This document shows positions 54,537 to 63,654 of a DNA stretch of 64,000 nucleotides, piece after piece (the first letter of the stretch is position 1; each line of letters opens with the position of its first letter). The DNA is from Devosia equisanguinis. Its GTDB lineage: Bacteria > Pseudomonadota > Alphaproteobacteria > Rhizobiales > Devosiaceae. The DNA lies in NCBI RefSeq assembly GCF_900631955.1, contig NZ_UZWD01000035.1:53602-117601 (forward strand), given 5' to 3'. The notes under the pieces are model-generated. The model was not told the DNA's origin, did not search any database, and worked only from the letters and a program-made list of their open reading frames with translations. Made by a program: the position numbers and the translations under genes.

Positions 54537-54598
54537 GTCTTTTGCGCAGGGCCCGGCCGGTTTTCGGCGGGGCCTGTCTTGGATTTGAGAGGGTTTGA

Positions 54599-55387
54599 GT
54601 GGCGGACGCGTCCGGAAATCTGTTCACAGACGGCCCAGTCGTGCTGCCCCTGGGCGGCCCGCTCTATCTCCAGCTCAAGCGCTGGATCGAAGATGCCATA
54701 AAACGCGGCGCAATCAATCCCGGCGATGCGCTGCCCTCCGAGCGTGACCTGGCCATCAAGACCGATGTCTCGCGCGTCACCGTGCGCAAGGCGGTGCAGC
54801 AACTGGTGCAGGATGGCGTACTGGTGCAACGCCACGGCTCCGGCACCTTTGTGGCCCAGCAGGCGCAGCGGGTCGAGCAATCGCTCTCCCAACTGACCTC
54901 CTTCACCGAAGATATGGCGCGGCGCGGCATGGCGGTACGGGCCGAATGGCTCGATCGCGGCCTTTACCATCCCTCGACCGAGGAAACGGTGATCCTCGGC
55001 CTCGGCGCCGGCGAACAGGTGACGCGCATCGCCCGCCTTCGGCTCTCCGAAGATACGCCTTTGGCCATTGAGCGTGCCAGCCTGTCCTCCTCCATCCTGC
55101 CCGATCCCGACCTGATCGGCGATTCTCTCTATAAGCATCTCGAAAAGTCCGGCAATCGCCCTGTTCGCGCCATTCAGCGCATTCGCGCCGCCAATCTCAG
55201 CGATGCCGATGCGCATCTGCTTCTGGTGCCGGTGGGGTCGGCGGGCCTGTTCATAGAGCGCATCTCCTATCTGCCGTCCGGCCGCGCCATCGAGTTCACC
55301 CGCTCCATCTATCGGGGCGATACCTATGATTTCGTCGCCGAGCTGCGCCTGGGCGACGCTGCACCCGCAGGAGCCGGCAAACCATGA
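54599..55387 (+). CDS. nagR: GntR/UTRA-family regulator of amino-sugar catabolism (NagR-like)
   Basis: Transcription factor of HutC/GntR type with an N-terminal winged helix (about 20-90: PLYLQLKRWIEDAIKRGAINPGDALPSERDLAIKTDVSRVTVRKAVQQLVQDGVLVQRHGSGTFV) and a C-terminal UTRA effector domain (about 100-252). 262 residues. GTG start at 54599 with AGAGGG upstream. It overlaps the SIS-domain gene by four bases, so regulator and enzymes form one operon. The effector is probably GlcN-6-P or GlcNAc-6-P (inference). Confidence 0.88.
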   Translation: MADASGNLFTDGPVVLPLGGPLYLQLKRWIEDAIKRGAINPGDALPSERDLAIKTDVSRVTVRKAVQQLVQDGVLVQRHGSGTFVAQQAQRVEQSLSQLTSFTEDMARRGMAVRAEWLDRGLYHPSTEETVILGLGAGEQVTRIARLRLSEDTPLAIERASLSSSILPDPDLIGDSLYKHLEKSGNRPVRAIQRIRAANLSDADAHLLLVPVGSAGLFIERISYLPSGRAIEFTRSIYRGDTYDFVAELRLGDAAPAGAGKP

Positions 55388-56412
55388 CCGCCATGACCCA
55401 TATGCGCCTCGAAATCGAGGAGATTCCCGAAGTCGTGGCGCGCTTCCTTTCTGCGTCATCCCCGGTGCTGGGCGAGGCCGCCGCCCGGCTGCGCACCGAA
55501 GATCCGGCCATGGTCATCACCATCGCGCGCGGCTCTTCGGATCACGCCTCGGCCTATCTCAAATATGCCATCGAGCTGACAATGGGCCTGCCGGTGGCCT
55601 CGGTCGGGCCCTCTATCGCTTCCATCTATGGACGGGATCTGCGCCTCTCCCGCGCCGTGGCGCTGGCCATTTCGCAGTCCGGCAAGAGCCCCGATATCGT
55701 CGGCATGGCCCAGTCGGCCCGGCGCAGCGGTGCCACAACCCTGGCCATCACCAATACCGCCGGCTCGCCGCTGGCCCAATCGAGCGATTTCACCATTGAA
55801 CTGCATGCCGGCATCGAAAAGAGCGTCGCCGCCACCAAGACCTTCGTGACCTCGGTGGTCGCGGGTCTGGCCTTGTTGGCGCACTGGAGCGGCGACGTCG
55901 AGCTGCAGCGCGCCGTCGCCGCCTTGCCCGAGCGCCTGGCCGGGGCGGTTGCCTGCGATTGGTCTGAGATGATCCCGGTGCTCGATGGGCATGACGCCCT
56001 TTATGTGCTGGGGCGCGGTCCAGGTTTCGCCATTGCCAACGAGGCGGCGCTGAAATTCAAGGAGACCTGCGGCATCCAGGGCGAGTCCTACAGCGCCGCT
56101 GAAGTCATGCATGGGCCGGTGTCCATCGTCAACCCCGGCTATCCGGTGCTCGGGCTTGCCGCTCGCGACGCCGCCGAAAAGTCGGTGGCGGACATGGCGC
56201 ACAAGCTGGCCGGGCAGGGGGCGAGTGCTTTTCTGACCAGCGACCTGGGAGGCGCCGCGCGACGCCTGCCCTTTGCCGCCACCGGTCACCCGATCACCGA
56301 CCCCTTGGCGCTTGTGGTGTCCTTCTATGGCTTCGTTGAGGCTTTGGCCCGCCATCGCGGCCTTAATCCCGACGAGCCGCCAATGCTCAAGAAAGTCACG
56401 GAAACATTATGA
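55384..56412 (+). CDS. SIS-domain glucosamine-6-phosphate deaminase (NagB-II type)
   Basis: Predicted to convert GlcN-6-P to Fru-6-P and ammonia. 342 residues with two SIS domains as in the isomerase half of GlmS: ITIARGSSDHASAYLKYAIEL, SQSGKSPDIVGMAQSARRSGATTLAITNTAGSPLA, EKSVAATKTFVTS, then LGRGPGFAIANEAALKFKETCGIQGESYSAAEVMHGP. There is no glutaminase domain, and the context of nagR and nagA favours NagB-II over GlmS. Overlaps both neighbours by four bases. Confidence 0.9.
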   Translation: MTAMTHMRLEIEEIPEVVARFLSASSPVLGEAAARLRTEDPAMVITIARGSSDHASAYLKYAIELTMGLPVASVGPSIASIYGRDLRLSRAVALAISQSGKSPDIVGMAQSARRSGATTLAITNTAGSPLAQSSDFTIELHAGIEKSVAATKTFVTSVVAGLALLAHWSGDVELQRAVAALPERLAGAVACDWSEMIPVLDGHDALYVLGRGPGFAIANEAALKFKETCGIQGESYSAAEVMHGPVSIVNPGYPVLGLAARDAAEKSVADMAHKLAGQGASAFLTSDLGGAARRLPFAATGHPITDPLALVVSFYGFVEALARHRGLNPDEPPMLKKVTETL

Positions 56413-57569
56413 GCCAGCTTCTCGCCTTCACCGGAGCCCGAATTTTTGACGGCAATGCCTGGCATGATGGTTCGGCACTGCTGGTCGAATTCGGCTATGT
56501 CGCCGGCATCGTGTCGACCGACGCCCTCCCGGACAATGCCGAGCGCCACGCGCTCGATGGCGGCATGCTCGTCCCCGGCTTCATCGACCTGCAGGTCAAT
56601 GGCGGCGGCGGCGTGCTGTTCAACAATGCGCCGACTGTGGAATCCATCCGCACGATATGCGCCGCGCATGCCCAGTTCGGCACCACCGCTCTGCTGCCGA
56701 CGCTGATCACCGACACCGCCGCGGTCAATATCGAGGCCATCGCTGCCGGCGTGGAAGCCTGGAAGCAGCGCGTGCCGGGCTTCCTGGGCCTCCATCTCGA
56801 AGGTCCACACCTGTCTTTGGCGCGCAAGGGCACGCACGACCCCGCTTTGATCCGCCCGATGGATGCTGCCGATCTGGCCCGCACCGTCGCGGCAGCGCAT
56901 GACCTGCCCAATCTACTCTGCACCGTCGCCGCCGAAACGGTGACGCCCCAGCAGGTGGCGGCCCTTGCCGGGGCCGGTGCCGTCGTCAGCATCGGCCATT
57001 CCGATGCCAGCTACGACGTCACCAACGCCGCCTTTGCCGCCGGGGCCACAATGGCGACGCATCTGTTTAATGCTATGAGCCAATTGGGCAATCGCGAACC
57101 CGGCGTGGTCGGCGCCGTACTGTCCAATCCCAATGTCTTTGCCGGGCTGATTGCCGACGGCATTCACGTTCACCCCGCCGCCATTGCTGCCGCCTTGCGC
57201 GCCAAGGTCGGACCCGGACGCATCTTCCTGGTCACCGATGCCATGTCGCAGACCGGTACCGACCTCAAAACGCTTACCCTCAACGGCCGCACCATCACTC
57301 GTGCCGATGGCGCGCTGCGACTGGCCGACGGTACCCTTGCCGGCGCCGACCTCGATATGATCGATGCCATCACCTTTATGGTCGATCACATCGGTCTCGA
57401 TTTCGAGGAAGTCATCCGGATGGCCTCCCTCTACCCTGCCGAGGCGATGGGCATTGCCGACACTTATGGCCATCTGGGCCGTTCGGCGGTGGCCAATTTC
57501 GTGCATCTTTCCAATGAGCGCGCCGTGCGCTCCACCTGGATCGGAGGCGAGGCCGTCTGGTCTGCCTGA
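56409..57569 (+). CDS. nagA: N-acetylglucosamine-6-phosphate deacetylase NagA
   Basis: Hydrolyses GlcNAc-6-P to GlcN-6-P and acetate. 386 residues. GFIDLQVNGGGGVLFNN, HLEGPHLSLARKGTHDP (metal Glu), IGHSDASYD (metal His), THLFNAMSQLGNREPG (metal His) and LVTDAMSQTG (catalytic Asp) are all present. It links MurQ product to the deaminase and thus to glycolysis. Confidence 0.96.
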   Translation: MSQLLAFTGARIFDGNAWHDGSALLVEFGYVAGIVSTDALPDNAERHALDGGMLVPGFIDLQVNGGGGVLFNNAPTVESIRTICAAHAQFGTTALLPTLITDTAAVNIEAIAAGVEAWKQRVPGFLGLHLEGPHLSLARKGTHDPALIRPMDAADLARTVAAAHDLPNLLCTVAAETVTPQQVAALAGAGAVVSIGHSDASYDVTNAAFAAGATMATHLFNAMSQLGNREPGVVGAVLSNPNVFAGLIADGIHVHPAAIAAALRAKVGPGRIFLVTDAMSQTGTDLKTLTLNGRTITRADGALRLADGTLAGADLDMIDAITFMVDHIGLDFEEVIRMASLYPAEAMGIADTYGHLGRSAVANFVHLSNERAVRSTWIGGEAVWSA

Positions 57570-57594
57570 TTGCTTTCATTCGCTATTTGCAAGC

Positions 57595-57625
57595 GTCCCC
57601 GCCTTCGCGAGGCGGGGACTTTTTT
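57595..57625 (+). terminator. Terminator after nagA
   Basis: Perfect 10-bp stem GTCCCCGCCT / AGGCGGGGAC with loop TCGCG, followed by TTTTTT. Confidence 0.92.
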
Positions 57626-58029
57626 AATGCGGTTCACCGCAATTGTGTCAGCGCTCCGCCCAGACTGTGTCCGGTCGCCATATCAGGGGCGCTGGTCCAC
57701 CACCTGCGATTGGTAACCGGCTTCTTTCTGAAAACGTCTTGTTTTAGAGGCCTTTAACTTATTGTTAGGGGTGCTTAACACTTGGTTTCAATCTGTGTGC
57801 TGAATCTGCAACATCCGCATGGCAACCAGATTGTGGCAGCCTCGAAAGCCGGTTTCGGCGATTGCGTCCTGTTTTTGCATGCGTAGAGTGGGTCTTGCGA
57901 ATCCATGCATGGGATCGTTTGTCGGTCGCAACGCGACGGCAACACACAGCACCACGAACAGTGTGGTCGCGTTTCGACAAACCGCTGGGTAACCGGCACC
58001 AAAAAATGACTGACTTTGGAGGTCAATTA
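57626..58029 (+). promoter_or_regulatory. Long upstream region of the porin gene
   Basis: About 400 bases without a gene. It is less GC-rich than its surroundings from about 57735 to 57800 (AACTTATTGTTAGGGGTGCT, TTAACACTTGG), the likeliest place for the promoter. If transcription starts there, the leader is over 200 nt, enough for small-RNA control, which is common for porins (inference). GGAGG at about 58018-58022 is the ribosome-binding site. Confidence 0.45.
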
Positions 58030-59472
58030 ATGAAACTCAAGAGCCTTATCCTCGGTTCTGTTGCTGCCGCTGGTCTCTCGACCGCTGGCTTCGCTGCCGA
58101 TCTTGGCGTTCTCACCTCGCTGGACGTCTGCGACGCTCTCGGTCTTTCGGGCCTGACCATCTCGTCCGACACCAACTGCCTGCAGATCTCGGGCGAAGTG
58201 AAGTATGAGTTCCAGTGGGGCGACTACGCTGCCAACTGGAATGGCGGTACCAACCCTGCTTGGATCAACAGCCATGCCGGTGGCCGTAACGTCATGGACA
58301 ACGACAGCGTCGTCGTCGGCGGCGTGACCTATGACAACGACTGGCGCTCCAAGGTCGAAACCTGGCTGAAGTTCGTCGGCACCGCCGACAGCGATTTCGG
58401 TCCGGCTTCCGCCACCATCAAGCTGAAGTCCCTGACCGACACCGTCTTCACCAACGAAGGCTACAACGCTGCTGGCGTTTATGTCGGTTCGACCGTTGGC
58501 GGCGACGCCACCACGAACGGTGCTGGCTCGAACGGCGCTTGGATCGTTGACGAAGCTTTCGTCTCCGTCGGCGACACCACCGTGATCATGGCTGGTAAGA
58601 AGGGCTCCGTTGCCAACTTCGGCGATGACGAACCGTTCAACTGGCTCGGCCTGTTCAACTCTGACGCCGTCGATAAGGGCGTCATGTTTGCCAAGAACCA
58701 TCCGAAGACCGGTGGTCATGTTATCCAGGTCGTTTCCGATCTCGGTAACGGCGTTGGCGTGAAGCTCGGCCTCGAAAACCTCGAAGGTTCGACCTCTGAC
58801 GCCTTCAACGGCATCCCGGCTCGCAATGGTGGTCAGGCTGCTGGTACCCTCGTCGGCGTTCTCGAATACGCTGGTGAAGGCATCACCGCTCACGTCACCG
58901 GTCTTGCTGGTGGTGTGCTCGACGGCGTTGTCGAGGACTGGGCTGTCCATGCTGGCGTGACCGGCACCTTCGACGCCTTCAAGGTCCGCGCTGCCGGTGC
59001 TTTCTCGAGCCACGCTGCGAACACCAACTACTGGAACGTTCTGGGTTCGGCTCAGGCCACCTTCGACATGTTCACCATCGCCCTGTCGGGTGAAGCTGCC
59101 GGTGGCCAGGTCGGCGGCGTTGCTCTCGCTAACCAGGTTGGCGTCGGCGGCTCCATCGGCGCAACCGTCACCGAAGGCGTGAGCATCAACCTCGGTGGTC
59201 GTTGGTACGACGAAAACACCGCGATTGCTAACACCGAAGGCTACCAGGTCGCCGCTCAGCTCGTCGCTGCTGTGACCGAAACCATCAAGATCACCGGTGA
59301 AATCGGCGTCTACGGCACCAACAAGCCTGTTGCTGTCCAGCAGACCGACTTCTACGGCAAGGCCGAACTGGCCTGGGCTCCGGGTGGTGGTTTCACTTCG
59401 TCCATCGCTGGCGAAGCTCACCAGAACGGCGCTTACAAGGTTACCTTCAAGGCTGCCAAGGCCTTCCAGTAA
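58030..59472 (+). CDS. Outer-membrane porin, Porin_2 family
   Basis: General diffusion porin of 480 residues. Signal peptide about 1-22 (SLILGSVAAAGLSTAGFA), then a two-Cys N-terminal motif (VCDALGLSGLTISSDTNCLQISGEVKYEF) typical of the alphaproteobacterial Porin_2 family. The rest alternates strands and Gly/Asn/Thr loops and ends in an aromatic residue (KAAKAFQ has Phe next to last), as expected for BAM recognition. Codons are strongly biased to GCT, GGT, GTC, ACC and AAG, unlike neighbours, which suggests very high expression rather than foreign origin. Confidence 0.9.
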   Translation: MKLKSLILGSVAAAGLSTAGFAADLGVLTSLDVCDALGLSGLTISSDTNCLQISGEVKYEFQWGDYAANWNGGTNPAWINSHAGGRNVMDNDSVVVGGVTYDNDWRSKVETWLKFVGTADSDFGPASATIKLKSLTDTVFTNEGYNAAGVYVGSTVGGDATTNGAGSNGAWIVDEAFVSVGDTTVIMAGKKGSVANFGDDEPFNWLGLFNSDAVDKGVMFAKNHPKTGGHVIQVVSDLGNGVGVKLGLENLEGSTSDAFNGIPARNGGQAAGTLVGVLEYAGEGITAHVTGLAGGVLDGVVEDWAVHAGVTGTFDAFKVRAAGAFSSHAANTNYWNVLGSAQATFDMFTIALSGEAAGGQVGGVALANQVGVGGSIGATVTEGVSINLGGRWYDENTAIANTEGYQVAAQLVAAVTETIKITGEIGVYGTNKPVAVQQTDFYGKAELAWAPGGGFTSSIAGEAHQNGAYKVTFKAAKAFQ

Positions 59473-59496
59473 TCTCTGCCTCGCTTATGCGAACGG

Positions 59497-59524
59497 AAAG
59501 GCCCGGCTCATGCCGGGCCTTTCT
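59497..59524 (+). terminator. Terminator after the porin gene
   Basis: Perfect 11-bp stem AAAGGCCCGGC / GCCGGGCCTTT with loop TCAT, then CTGTATAT. Confidence 0.85.
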
Positions 59525-59697
59525 GTATATGGGCCTCAGTTCGCCCGCGGCGTCGCGACAGGGCGCTCACACATGCATCTCTTGGCCGCGACGGCTGGTG
59601 AAGTGTGCGTGATCTTGGGGGCGGAGACGCGTTTTTCTTTGTGACGCCTGCCGAATTATCCTAGTTTCACCGCCGTGGCGGCAATTTCAGTGGATTG

Positions 59698-61131
59698 ATG
59701 ATGTTGAGGAATCTGCTCTTTTGGGTGGTGTCGGGCACGGCTGTTGGTTTGCTCGCCAGCACATCGGCCCTGGCACAGGTCGCGGTCGATACGAAACCGC
59801 CGGTTTTGCTGGCGCAGATCACCAGCGCTCCGCCCTCACGCTCGGATTCTTCGATCAGCCTTCCGCCCCCGCGCATTTCCGACTACTGGATGAGCATCAG
59901 CCTCCAGCCGGGCGGGGTATTGGTTTTTGATGGTTACGCGCCCGACGCTGCAACACGCGACCGCTTTGCTGAGGTGAGTGGGGCCGACGTCAACTGGCTC
60001 AAGCTCGGCAGCGGTGCTCCGGCTCAATACCAGCAAGCCACCGAACTCGGACTGACCCTGCTTTCGAAACTGTCCGAGGGCCGCTTTGCGCTGCGCGCCA
60101 ATGTGGTGACCATTTCGGGAATAGCCGCAACGCCGGCCGACTATGACGCCGTCCAGTCGGTGCTGGCGGCAGGTGCCCCCGCTGGTGTCGTCCTGGCCAT
60201 GGCCGAAATCCGCCCGCCCGTCGGCGCTGAAGCCAATGTCGCGGCCTATGGCTGGAGTGCGGTGAAGCAGGCCGGTGGCCAGGTCGAGATTGGCGGCATG
60301 GTGCCGTCCGCTGCGGTGCAGCAGGACTTGGCCGGCCGCGTGTCTACCGCGCTTACCGACAAAAGCCAGATCAACGCCGCCGCGCCAGAGGGTTTTGCTG
60401 CGCAGGCCGAACGCGCCGTCGCAATATTGGACCTGCTATCCGAGGGCCAGGTGGCGTTCGACGGCACCATGTGGTCGGTCACCGGCAAGGGCCAGGAGGC
60501 CGACAGCATTGCCGCGATCGCAACCATTCTCGGCACGGGCGCGTCGGCCTGGAATGTGAATGTGACGCCGGCGCCGGTTGTCGCAGTTGCGCCCTCTGAG
60601 CCGGTCGAACCCGTGACCCCGCCAGCCGAAACGCCTGCTACGCCTCAACAATCTACGCCTGTGGCCACCGAGTCGGAAGCGCCGGCAGCCCCTGCCGTCG
60701 TCGAGCAGACCCCGGCGCCCGCCGCTGTGTCTCCGCCCGCCTCAAGCGCTTCAAACATCGCGCTCTGTCGTGACGAGGTGAATGCCCTGTCGGCCCAGAA
60801 CGCCATTCTGTTCCAGTCTGGCGCCGCCGTACTGGCGCCTGGAGCTGCACCCGTTCTCGACAGTTTTGCCACCAGCCTCAATCTTTGCCCCGACGCCGTT
60901 ATCCATATCGAGGGTCACACCGATTCCGATGGCGACGACCAGCGCAATCTGGTGTTGTCGGTGTCGCGCGCCGAAGCTGTGGTCAATGCCTTGATTCAGC
61001 GCGGTGTTTCCCCTGATCGGCTCTACGCCATTGGTTATGGCGAATCCCAGCCGGTGGCCAGCAACGACACACAGGATGGCAAACGCAGGAATCGCCGCAT
61101 CGTCGTGAGCGTGCTCGAGGAGCACGAATAG
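59698..61131 (+). CDS. OmpA family protein with BON-like repeats
   Basis: Exported envelope protein, about 477 residues. Signal peptide about 1-26. Residues about 60-300 contain two or three repeats of a BON-like alpha/beta unit (GGVLVFDGYAPDAATRDRFAEVSG; VVTISGIAATPADYDAVQSVL; GGQVEIGGMVPSAAVQQDLAGRV). A Pro/Ala/Glu/Thr linker (about 300-355) leads to an OmpA-like peptidoglycan-binding domain (NAILFQSGAAVLAPGAAPVLDSFATSL ... HIEGHTDSDGDDQRNLVLSVSRAEAVVNALIQRGV ... GYGESQPVASNDTQDGKRRNRRIVVSV). It anchors to peptidoglycan in the periplasm. Confidence 0.9.
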   Translation: MMLRNLLFWVVSGTAVGLLASTSALAQVAVDTKPPVLLAQITSAPPSRSDSSISLPPPRISDYWMSISLQPGGVLVFDGYAPDAATRDRFAEVSGADVNWLKLGSGAPAQYQQATELGLTLLSKLSEGRFALRANVVTISGIAATPADYDAVQSVLAAGAPAGVVLAMAEIRPPVGAEANVAAYGWSAVKQAGGQVEIGGMVPSAAVQQDLAGRVSTALTDKSQINAAAPEGFAAQAERAVAILDLLSEGQVAFDGTMWSVTGKGQEADSIAAIATILGTGASAWNVNVTPAPVVAVAPSEPVEPVTPPAETPATPQQSTPVATESEAPAAPAVVEQTPAPAAVSPPASSASNIALCRDEVNALSAQNAILFQSGAAVLAPGAAPVLDSFATSLNLCPDAVIHIEGHTDSDGDDQRNLVLSVSRAEAVVNALIQRGVSPDRLYAIGYGESQPVASNDTQDGKRRNRRIVVSVLEEHE

Positions 61132-61141
61132 CGGCGCCGGC

Positions 61142-62092
61142 TCAGGCGGCCGCGTCCGCCTGGGCGCGTTCGGGATCGATCACGAATTGCGCCACCGCCT
61201 GGACTTCCTCGATCTGGTCGAACAGGGCAGGGGAGCCTTGGCCAGAAATGATCAGCGCCACCGCCTCAGGTCGGCGGCGGGTCATTTCCTCGAAGGTTTC
61301 GCGCCGCAACTGATCGGTCAGCTGCGTGCGCAACATCATCAGCGGCGCGCATTTGAGCGCGTCGAAAAGCGGCCACTGCGCCACCAAGACGTCGTCGAAG
61401 TTGAAGCGCTTCAACGGATCGAGCAGTCGCGGGTCGAAGAGCGGCCGCGCCCGACCGCGCTTGTCGAACCAATGGCTGCGCAGAGCTAGTCCGTCCAGCG
61501 CCTCTTCGCTGCTGCCGGGATAGTCGCCGGCCAGCATGCGACGGAACCCGGCCTTCACCGCCTTGGCGCTCCTAAGGCCCTCAATATGCGCCATATTGTT
61601 GCGCAGGCGGACGATGCCGCGTGAGTCGGCCACCGGCCCGGAATCGAGCAGGATCGTCCCCGCGATCAGCAGGGGGTGCGACGCGGCCAGCAGCATTGCC
61701 ACCTGTCCGCCATGCCCCTGGCCGAGCAGCATTGCGCGGCCAATTCCCAGCGCGCTCAGGATGTCAGCAACATCTGCGGCATCGTTGATCGAATTATAGT
61801 CCTCGGTGCGAAGCCGATCGTCAGATCGGCCGCGTCCCGGCAGGTCGATGAGCACCACGGGCCAGTCATCCAGCCCCAAGCGTTTGAAATATTGAACGAA
61901 ACTTGTGAAGTCGCTCATATTGCGATGATAGCCGGCAAGGCAGACTATCGGGGTGCGTCCGCATTCGAAGCGGCCATCGAGATGCACCGCCGCGCTGATC
62001 CGGGGATTGGAAAGGGCGATGCGCTGCACGGGCAGAGCCGTGAAGGCGGGGTGGTCGCTGGCTACTTTTCGCTTCTGTAGGAACGCAAACAT
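61142..62092 (-). CDS. Alpha/beta-hydrolase-fold protein lacking catalytic Ser and His
   Basis: 316 residues with an alpha/beta-hydrolase core: [14 protein letters not shown] (oxyanion region), [57 protein letters not shown], a helical cap (about 160-245), and [12 protein letters not shown] with the acid-position Asp260. The nucleophile elbow reads GQGHG, so Gly126 stands where Ser is expected, and the C-terminal GQGSPALFD has Ser287 where His is expected. Codons are GGG and TCC, so neither is a near-miss read. Either a pseudoenzyme or a very divergent enzyme. Convergent with the OmpA gene, divergent from dapA. Confidence 0.82.
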   Translation of the reverse strand: MFAFLQKRKVASDHPAFTALPVQRIALSNPRISAAVHLDGRFECGRTPIVCLAGYHRNMSDFTSFVQYFKRLGLDDWPVVLIDLPGRGRSDDRLRTEDYNSINDAADVADILSALGIGRAMLLGQGHGGQVAMLLAASHPLLIAGTILLDSGPVADSRGIVRLRNNMAHIEGLRSAKAVKAGFRRMLAGDYPGSSEEALDGLALRSHWFDKRGRARPLFDPRLLDPLKRFNFDDVLVAQWPLFDALKCAPLMMLRTQLTDQLRRETFEEMTRRRPEAVALIISGQGSPALFDQIEEVQAVAQFVIDPERAQADAAA

Positions 62093-62271
62093 ATGCTCAT
62101 TTACCGGCGCCACCGGCTTGGCCACAAGTTGGATTTGTGTCGCGAGACCCGCCTTGTCGCAGAAGGCAGTTAAAAGTATGGTGCCGCTCGTCCCTGCGGG
62201 AGGCATGGGACACAACACACCCTATCGGCCGGCGTTCAGCTCCGGCACCCAAATCAAGGAATATCGACAAA

Positions 62272-63147
62272 ATGCTGCGTGGTTCGATTACGGCACTCAT
62301 CACCCCCATGCGTGACGGGGCCGTGGATGAGAAAGCCTTCGCCAGCTTTGTCGATTGGCAGATTTCCGAGGGTACGCATGGCCTGGTGCCCGTCGGCACC
62401 ACCGGCGAAAGCCCTACGGTCAGCCATGAAGAGCACAATCGCGTCGTCGAGATCTGTGTCGAGGTCGCCAATAAGCGCGTGCCGGTGATCGCCGGTGCCG
62501 GGTCGAACTCCACCGCCGAAGCGGTGTCGCTGGCCAAGCATGCCGAAAAGTCCGGCGCCGATGCCGTGCTTTCGGTCGTGCCCTATTATAACAAGCCCAA
62601 TCAGGAAGGCCTGTTCCAGCATTTCTCCGCTGTCGCCAAGGCCATCGGCATCCCGGTCATTCTCTATTCGGTGCCGGGCCGCACCATTGTCGATCTTTCC
62701 GTCGATACGATCGTGCGTCTGCGCGATGCCCATCCCAATATTATCGGTGTCAAGGACGCGACCGGCAGTCTCGAGCGCGCCACCATGGAACGCGTCAAGC
62801 TGGGCGATGATTTCATCCTGCTTTCGGGCGATGACAGCACCGCCCTCGGCTTCAACGCCCATGGTGGAAATGGCTGTATTTCGGTGACAGCCAATGTTGC
62901 GCCGCGCCTGTGCTCGCAGATGCAGGAGCTTTCCCTGGCCGGCGATTTCAAGGCCGCCCGCGCCATCAATGAAAAGCTGTCCTATCTCCACAAGGACCTT
63001 TTCATGGAGCCCAATCCGGCTCCGGCAAAGTATGTGGCCAACCGCCTCAATCTCTGCGCCAATGAAATGCGGCTGCCGCTGATCCCGATCAGCAAGGCAA
63101 CGCAGGACGCCATGGACTTTGCAATGGCCCATGCAGGTCTTATCTAA
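62272..63147 (+). CDS. dapA: 4-hydroxy-tetrahydrodipicolinate synthase DapA
   Basis: Condenses pyruvate with aspartate semialdehyde, entering lysine and meso-DAP synthesis. 291 residues; Schiff-base Lys161 (GVKDATG), Tyr132 (LYSVPGRT), Thr44-Thr45 (VGTTGES) and Tyr106 region ([12 protein letters not shown]) are intact. AAGGA precedes the ATG. The frame continues 45 codons upstream without similarity. smpB follows after six bases. Confidence 0.98.
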   Translation: MLRGSITALITPMRDGAVDEKAFASFVDWQISEGTHGLVPVGTTGESPTVSHEEHNRVVEICVEVANKRVPVIAGAGSNSTAEAVSLAKHAEKSGADAVLSVVPYYNKPNQEGLFQHFSAVAKAIGIPVILYSVPGRTIVDLSVDTIVRLRDAHPNIIGVKDATGSLERATMERVKLGDDFILLSGDDSTALGFNAHGGNGCISVTANVAPRLCSQMQELSLAGDFKAARAINEKLSYLHKDLFMEPNPAPAKYVANRLNLCANEMRLPLIPISKATQDAMDFAMAHAGLI

Positions 63148-63153
63148 CCCTTC

Positions 63154-63654
63154 ATGGCACAGCAGAAGAACGACAAGAGCAAGAATGGTTGGATCAGCCA
63201 CGGTCTCGTGGCTGAAAACCGGCGCGCGCGCTTCGATTACGAAATCGGCGACACCATCGAGGCCGGCATTGTCCTGACCGGCACCGAGGTCAAGTCGCTG
63301 CGTCTCGGCAAGGCGCAGATCACCGAGTCCTACGCCTCTCCCGAGCAGGGGGAGTTGTGGCTCATCAATGCCCATATTCCCGAATATCTGCAGGCCAATC
63401 GCTTCAACCACAGCGAGCGCCGCCCGCGCAAACTGCTGATCAGCAAGAAACAATTGGCGCGGCTCGACGCCGATGTGGCCCGCGCGGGTAACACCATCGT
63501 GCCGCTGAAGCTCTATTTCAACGATCAGGGCCGCGCCAAGCTGCTGATCGGCGTCGGCAAGGGCAAGAAGAATTACGACAAGCGCGCCACCAGCCGCGAC
63601 CGCGACTGGAACCGCGACAAGGCCCGCATCATGAAAGAAGGCGGCCGCGGCTGA
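63154..63654 (+). CDS. smpB: SsrA-binding protein SmpB
   Basis: Partner of tmRNA in ribosome rescue. 166 residues. [30 protein letters not shown], the oligonucleotide-binding core and the basic C-terminal tail ([27 protein letters not shown]) that enters the decoding centre are conserved. Coupled to dapA, as in relatives. Confidence 0.98.
   Translation: MAQQKNDKSKNGWISHGLVAENRRARFDYEIGDTIEAGIVLTGTEVKSLRLGKAQITESYASPEQGELWLINAHIPEYLQANRFNHSERRPRKLLISKKQLARLDADVARAGNTIVPLKLYFNDQGRAKLLIGVGKGKKNYDKRATSRDRDWNRDKARIMKEGGRG

Noticed and set aside
57862..58029. 56-codon upstream extension of the porin reading frame
   Set aside because: It would precede the signal peptide with Arg/Trp-rich sequence, and a good GGAGG lies directly before the ATG at 58030.
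62137..62271. 45-codon upstream extension of dapA
   Set aside because: No similarity to DapA; the conserved protein starts at [13 protein letters not shown] with AAGGA upstream.
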